From Anaerolineales bacterium (GTDB lineage: Bacteria > Chloroflexota > Anaerolineae > Anaerolineales > Villigracilaceae), in NCBI GenBank assembly GCA_014860805.1, contig JACZJB010000056.1, forward strand, positions 1 through 64,000: a stretch of DNA of 64,000 nucleotides, read 5' to 3'. The notes under the pieces are model-generated. The model searched no databases, was not told the origin of the DNA, and worked only from the letters and a program-made list of their open reading frames with translations. Of this stretch, positions 60,725 to 64,000 are shown in pieces; position 1 is the stretch's first letter; every line of letters begins with the position of its first letter. The translations under genes were made by a program, and so were the position numbers.

Positions 60725-62187
60725 TTCGCCACCTCCTCCGCAAGTTCGTGAGTCGCTTCTTCCGTCCAGCGTCCTTTCGGTTTGAATAAATCTGTCAACC
60801 TCCACACCATGACAATGGCAAGCAGCACGAGCAGGAAACCAAGCCCGAAATCGATCATGTACATCAACGTGTTGACAAGCGGCTGCTGTTCGGCTTCGCT
60901 GATGAAGAGGCGTTTCATTTCAAAGACGGTTACCGCGCCGAGCGCGAGGTCGGAGAGGAAGATAATGCTCCAGCCATAGATCTGACGGACTTTGCCTTTC
61001 AGCCCGAGCATGTCGCCGTAATACATCAGGATGATGGTGGCAATGATGGCGGAAAGCGCGTGCCAGTGACCCGTCAGTTCGATGCGTTCTTCACGGGCGG
61101 GCCACATGCGGAAAATTTCGTCAAGGCGGATCGCCATGAAGATGCCGATGCCACTGGTTGTAAAGTTCATGAACAGCATTTGCCACGTCGGTCCAAACTT
61201 GAGCGGATCGTACACCAGCGCGCCGAGTTTTTGCAGGAAGGTCGGCTTGGCGAGGTGGGCGGTGCCTTCCTTGATAAGGTTGTTCCAACTCCAGATGAGC
61301 AGGAAGAGCGCCGCCAGCATGGACGGAGTCGCGCCGACATAGATGATCATGTGTGCAATGGGTTCGAGCGGAGTGACCACGCCCCACACGCCGAGGTTAA
61401 GCACGATACAACCGAGGATCATCAGCGGCATGGCAATCTTGTGCCAGATGCCTTTGAAATTAAGCCAGCGCCCGATGATGAGCGTAATCATGATGGCGAT
61501 CAGCGCCAGCATGATGTGCAGGTGCCCGATGACGGAATATTCCATCGTGGTTTTATGCGGCAAGCGGATGATGTTTTCCGCGAGGAAGGTCTCGAAGCCG
61601 TTTCCGTAGAACGAGCCAGGCACCGCGCCAAAGAGGGCGGAAATGACCGTGGTTACGGCGGTCGTGAAGAAGGCGACGCGCTCAAGGTCAACGCCCTTTT
61701 TCGTGCGGGCGTAGTCTTTATCGGTGATGTAATACTCTGGATTCCAAGGCCAAAGCGCGATGCACAACAGAACGCCTGCAAAGAAGATGAGCGAGAGTCC
61801 TGTGATGTACAGTCCGTGGAACGCCCAGTTGCGACCGAAGTACGCAAAGCCCATGCCAAAGACCATCGTCAAAATATAGCCGACAGTGATAAGCACACGC
61901 ACCGACAACTTGAAGAATTCCTTCATCTTCAAGAGTCCCGTCACCATGTAGGTCTCGATGGCAATGACAGCCATAGCAATGGAGTGATACAAAATGATGA
62001 TGCGCCCTTCGCGTTCGGCTTGGACAATGTCCATGCCAACTAGTTTGATCACCACCTCGCGCACACCCATCTCTGCCATGGGACCCGACAACATGCCCCA
62101 GACGGCGGTCTCGATGCCGATCATGGCGATGGCAACGAGGATAAGTCCCTTGGTGGAGTTGAATAGATAATTGAATCTTTCTTTCAT
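60721..62187 (-). CDS. Heme-copper-oxidase-subunit-I-like membrane protein (NOR-like, unusual)
   Basis: A 488-residue protein with about 12 hydrophobic segments. Start at ATG 62187 with AAGGA upstream (the TTG two codons earlier is rejected). Conserved-looking His residues fall in helices: YHSIAM (68), WAFHGL (124), IGHLHIML (222, 224), IAHMII (279) and TGHWHALSA (374, 376). The two H-x-H motifs resemble heme/copper ligands of heme-copper oxidases and NO reductases, but the usual HPEVY and HH motifs are missing. Translationally coupled to a NirV-like lipoprotein; probably a heme-binding NO or O2 enzyme. Confidence 0.72.
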   Translation of the reverse strand: MKERFNYLFNSTKGLILVAIAMIGIETAVWGMLSGPMAEMGVREVVIKLVGMDIVQAEREGRIIILYHSIAMAVIAIETYMVTGLLKMKEFFKLSVRVLITVGYILTMVFGMGFAYFGRNWAFHGLYITGLSLIFFAGVLLCIALWPWNPEYYITDKDYARTKKGVDLERVAFFTTAVTTVISALFGAVPGSFYGNGFETFLAENIIRLPHKTTMEYSVIGHLHIMLALIAIMITLIIGRWLNFKGIWHKIAMPLMILGCIVLNLGVWGVVTPLEPIAHMIIYVGATPSMLAALFLLIWSWNNLIKEGTAHLAKPTFLQKLGALVYDPLKFGPTWQMLFMNFTTSGIGIFMAIRLDEIFRMWPAREERIELTGHWHALSAIIATIILMYYGDMLGLKGKVRQIYGWSIIFLSDLALGAVTVFEMKRLFISEAEQQPLVNTLMYMIDFGLGFLLVLLAIVMVWRLTDLFKPKGRWTEEATHELAEEVAK

Positions 62188-62201
62188 GTGCAATCCTTGA
62201 T

Positions 62202-62242
62202 GTAACTGGTAATTGGAGGCTTGCGTGCTAATTACCAGTTAC
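62202..62242. repeat. 5'-leader hairpin of the oxidase-like gene
   Basis: GTAACTGGTAATT (62202-62214) and AATTACCAGTTAC (62230-62242): 13-bp perfect arms, 15-nt loop, ending about 15 nt before the ATG of the oxidase-like gene. It may modulate mRNA stability or ribosome access, or be a REP-like remnant. Confidence 0.8.
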
Positions 62243-62338
62243 CCTCTCTTTGTAAACCCCAGGGCGAACGTGCCACCGATATAGGAAGATGGTAATTATC
62301 AAGGCATTCTCCTTTTTATTCGACTGCCTTTATTGTGA

Positions 62339-62381
62339 ATTATTGCACATAGAAAAGGGGAATCCTGTAACTTAAGTCACA
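62339..62381 (-). promoter_or_regulatory. CRP/FNR-type class II promoter of the oxidase-like operon
   Basis: The near-perfect dyad TGTAACTTAAGTCACA (62366-62381, one mismatch from TGTGACTTAAGTCACA) is centred about 32 bp upstream of AATAAT (62344-62339), the spacing of a class II CRP/FNR activator site (centre near -41.5). Transcription would start near 62332. It fits control by the Crp/Fnr protein encoded at 63314. Confidence 0.6.
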
Positions 62382-62439
62382 CTTCCATTTTCCTGCTTCT
62401 TTCCTGACCTGAAAACTGGCTCGCGGACACAAGCCTTTT

Positions 62440-63237
62440 CTACCCTGCGGCACTCCACGTTTCGAGCATCTTCCGCGTGGATGGTAGCAGGAGGTAGATT
62501 AACAGCCCCGTGCTTAGAATGGGTGCAGGCAAGAACATCGAGAAGCGATGCACTTCGACAAACGCGTTATGCAGCCCCAGCGGATAGCCCGCCAGCATGG
62601 ACATCGTCCCCGCGAAAATTCCCAGCGGAATTGCCCAGGATTTCTTGCGCAGTACCGCAAAGATAAAAATTGCCCAAGCCGCCGCGCCCCACCAACTGAC
62701 CTGCTGACTCATCACATACATTCCATTCCAAAACGGGTCATCGTGCGAGGTGGTGTACTTGGCAATTGGCGCGACGCCGTCAATGAAGGTCAGCACATAA
62801 GCTAAACCTGTGACAAAGGTCAAGGTGATGATGCTCTTTTCCACACCGCCGATGATCAACATACCAAACCACAGGACGAGCGCGATCCCAAAGACGGAGA
62901 TCGTCGGTACGGGGAGGTGGCTGTCCATGGCAGGGATGGCAGGGAAGAACCCCGCCAGCAATTGGATGGTCGCTGCGATCACGCCCAAAAACCATGCCCA
63001 CTTTTCTTTGTGGAGGAATCCGTACAAAGTGGCAGCCCAGATCGCTGTCGTTGCGCCGCCTAGCCAACCCAGCACTGCGTATGTGATGCGGACGGAGGTC
63101 GCTTCATCGAGCCGACCATCGGCAGTCTTCGAAGCGATCAGCAGGTTGTACTGGCTGGCGATCAGGTAGAATGCCAGCAGTCCTGTCAGGATGCCTAGAA
63201 TGGCAAAGGCAGTTCCGATTTTGTGATTGTTTTTCAT
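62440..63237 (-). CDS. Eight-helix membrane protein of unknown function
   Basis: A 265-residue protein (MKNNHKIGTAFAILGILTGL) with about eight hydrophobic segments and an external loop containing TTSHDDPFWNGMYVMSQQ. Divergent from the Crp/Fnr gene and in the same direction as the oxidase-like operon. Function unknown; context suggests a link to respiration or nitrogen oxides. Confidence 0.7.
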   Translation of the reverse strand: MKNNHKIGTAFAILGILTGLLAFYLIASQYNLLIASKTADGRLDEATSVRITYAVLGWLGGATTAIWAATLYGFLHKEKWAWFLGVIAATIQLLAGFFPAIPAMDSHLPVPTISVFGIALVLWFGMLIIGGVEKSIITLTFVTGLAYVLTFIDGVAPIAKYTTSHDDPFWNGMYVMSQQVSWWGAAAWAIFIFAVLRKKSWAIPLGIFAGTMSMLAGYPLGLHNAFVEVHRFSMFLPAPILSTGLLIYLLLPSTRKMLETWSAAG

Positions 63238-63265
63238 GTTCGCTTCTCCTCAAAGGTATAATCTT

Positions 63266-63314
63266 TTGTGAAACATATCATAAACAGACAGTAAAGTCTT
63301 TGACTTAAAGCAAA
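63266..63314 (+). promoter_or_regulatory. Two CRP/FNR-type dyads between divergent genes
   Basis: TTGTGA-N6-TCATAA (63266-63283) is a near-canonical CRP-type site. TTTGACTTAAAGCAAA (63299-63314) shares the ACTTAA core with the site at 62366-62381 and resembles NnrR/Dnr-type TTGnC-N4-GnCAA sites. The second site runs into the ATG at 63314, which would fit autorepression or use of the ATG at 63329. Confidence 0.45.
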
Positions 63315-64000
63315 TGGATGTGCCCCCCATGGAAACCCTGAAAAACCTTCTCCACGCAAATTCGGTCTTCGCCTCCCTGACACCTGCCGAGTTGACTGTC
63401 CTGGCGCAACTCGCGTCCAGCCGCTCCTACGAAAAAGATGAAACGGTGATCCTTTATGGTGATGTATGGTCCTATCTTTTTCTGGTGAGTAAGGGAAGTG
63501 TGAATGCGGTGAAAGAGTCGGGCGAGGGGCGTAGTTTGATCGTCACGACGTTTTTGACGGGCGACCTGTTTTGGGGACTGGCATTCTTTCAAGACAACGC
63601 GCCAATGCCCGTCACTCTGAAAGCGCGCGAGGCAAGCCGCCTGCACTTGTGGTCGCGTGAAACGATAGCCCCCATCTTTGAACGTAACGGACGCGCAGGC
63701 TGGGAGTTGTGCCGCCTCATGGCGGGACGGATGCAGCGCGCCAGCGCGATCCTCGAAGAGATGGCATTCCACCCTGTGGCTGGGCGTCTGGCCCGCCTTC
63801 TGCTTGATCATTTTGAAATGGCGGGGGATGCGGCGATCTCACGCCATTTGACACTCGACGAAATGGCCGCGCGGATCGGTTCCACCCGCGAGATGGTCTG
63901 TCGCGCTTTATATGGTTTCTCGGATAAAAAACTGATCGAAGTAACCCGCACTGAATTTATCTTGACCGATCGTCAAGGTCTCTTTCGACTTGTCGAAAAT
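63314..64000 (+). CDS. Crp/Fnr-family transcriptional regulator (3' end cut by window edge)
   Basis: The frame opens at ATG 63314 (MDVPPMETLKNLLHANSVFA; an alternative ATG is 63329) and is open to the end of the window, 229 codons, probably only a few short of the stop. Cyclic-nucleotide-binding-like domain: YEKDETVILYGDVWSYLFLV. HTH: HLTLDEMAARIGSTREMVCR. No FNR-type N-terminal cysteine cluster is visible, so it is more like Dnr/NnrR or Crp. It probably regulates the divergent and oxidase-like operons. Confidence 0.88.
   Translation, partial: MDVPPMETLKNLLHANSVFASLTPAELTVLAQLASSRSYEKDETVILYGDVWSYLFLVSKGSVNAVKESGEGRSLIVTTFLTGDLFWGLAFFQDNAPMPVTLKAREASRLHLWSRETIAPIFERNGRAGWELCRLMAGRMQRASAILEEMAFHPVAGRLARLLLDHFEMAGDAAISRHLTLDEMAARIGSTREMVCRALYGFSDKKLIEVTRTEFILTDRQGLFRLVEN

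Noticed and set aside
61060-62043. Plus-strand frame of 327 residues
   Set aside because: Shadow of the oxidase-like gene; composition is typical antisense of a membrane protein (His/Asp/Glu-rich).
1-64000. tRNA, rRNA, CRISPR, transposase, integrase
   Set aside because: Looked for characteristic motifs by eye on both strands and saw none; short RNA genes cannot be excluded without a covariance-model search.

Overview
The window looks like an Anaerolineae-type Chloroflexota chromosome. This is inferred from gene content, not from a marker gene: mid-GC DNA, several giant MalT-like and STAND-like ATPase/TPR regulators, NarL-type two-component systems, many CPBP-family membrane proteases, an ECF sigma/anti-sigma pair tied to an ABC-2 exporter, and many short palindromic repeats between genes. 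I saw no rRNA, tRNA, CRISPR array, transposase or integrase. Two genes run off the ends: a nitrilase-family hydrolase at the left and a Crp/Fnr regulator at the right.

Layout. 1-6310 (minus): dipeptide/oligopeptide ABC importer (binding lipoprotein, two permeases, two ATPases) followed by a nitrilase. 6422-9640 (plus): divergent SARP/MalT-type regulator whose promoter carries helically phased TTTGCAA repeats. 9761-13693 (plus): ECF sigma factor, a zinc-finger anti-sigma factor fused to an ABC-2-permease-like membrane domain, two ABC-2 permeases and an ATPase. 13762-19767 (minus): small metabolic and stress genes (SnoaL-like, CPBP protease, YbaK-like deacylase, PrxQ-like peroxiredoxin, PEP-mutase-like enzyme, VOC protein, large lipoprotein, cupin). 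19988-24963 (plus): MalT/LuxR regulator, small membrane proteins (one frameshifted), isochorismatase-like hydrolase. 25260-31846: CPBP protease, NarL-type histidine kinase/response regulator, stand-alone receiver, membrane proteins, TMEM175-like channel, truncated sensor remnant.

32214-45552 (minus): eleven co-directional genes for peptide, amide, ester and acyl-CoA metabolism plus an MFS transporter; many of the longer gaps hold a palindromic element. 45853-49777 (minus): second NarL-type two-component system, ABC-2 exporter and a small membrane protein. 49803-57653: XRE/NB-ARC-like/TPR regulator divergent from a second cupin operon (cupin, alpha/beta hydrolase, DUF457-like membrane protein), then CPBP/serine hydrolase/CPBP and the relic of a second hydrolase copy. 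58149-64000: probable nitrogen-oxide or respiratory cluster with a heme-copper-oxidase-like protein, NirV-like SUMF1 lipoprotein, heme O synthase-like prenyltransferase, two membrane proteins and a Crp/Fnr regulator, with CRP/FNR-type dyads in the promoters.

Most interesting points: the sigma/anti-sigma-permease/ABC operon; two unrelated giant regulators each divergent from a cupin gene and sharing the same direct-repeat motif; a NarL-type operator with identical spacing at two promoters; two decayed 3' ends of a comM-like gene in direct orientation about 25.8 kb apart; and the heme-copper-oxidase-like/NirV-like/Crp cluster. All coordinates, alignments and motif calls were made by eye.
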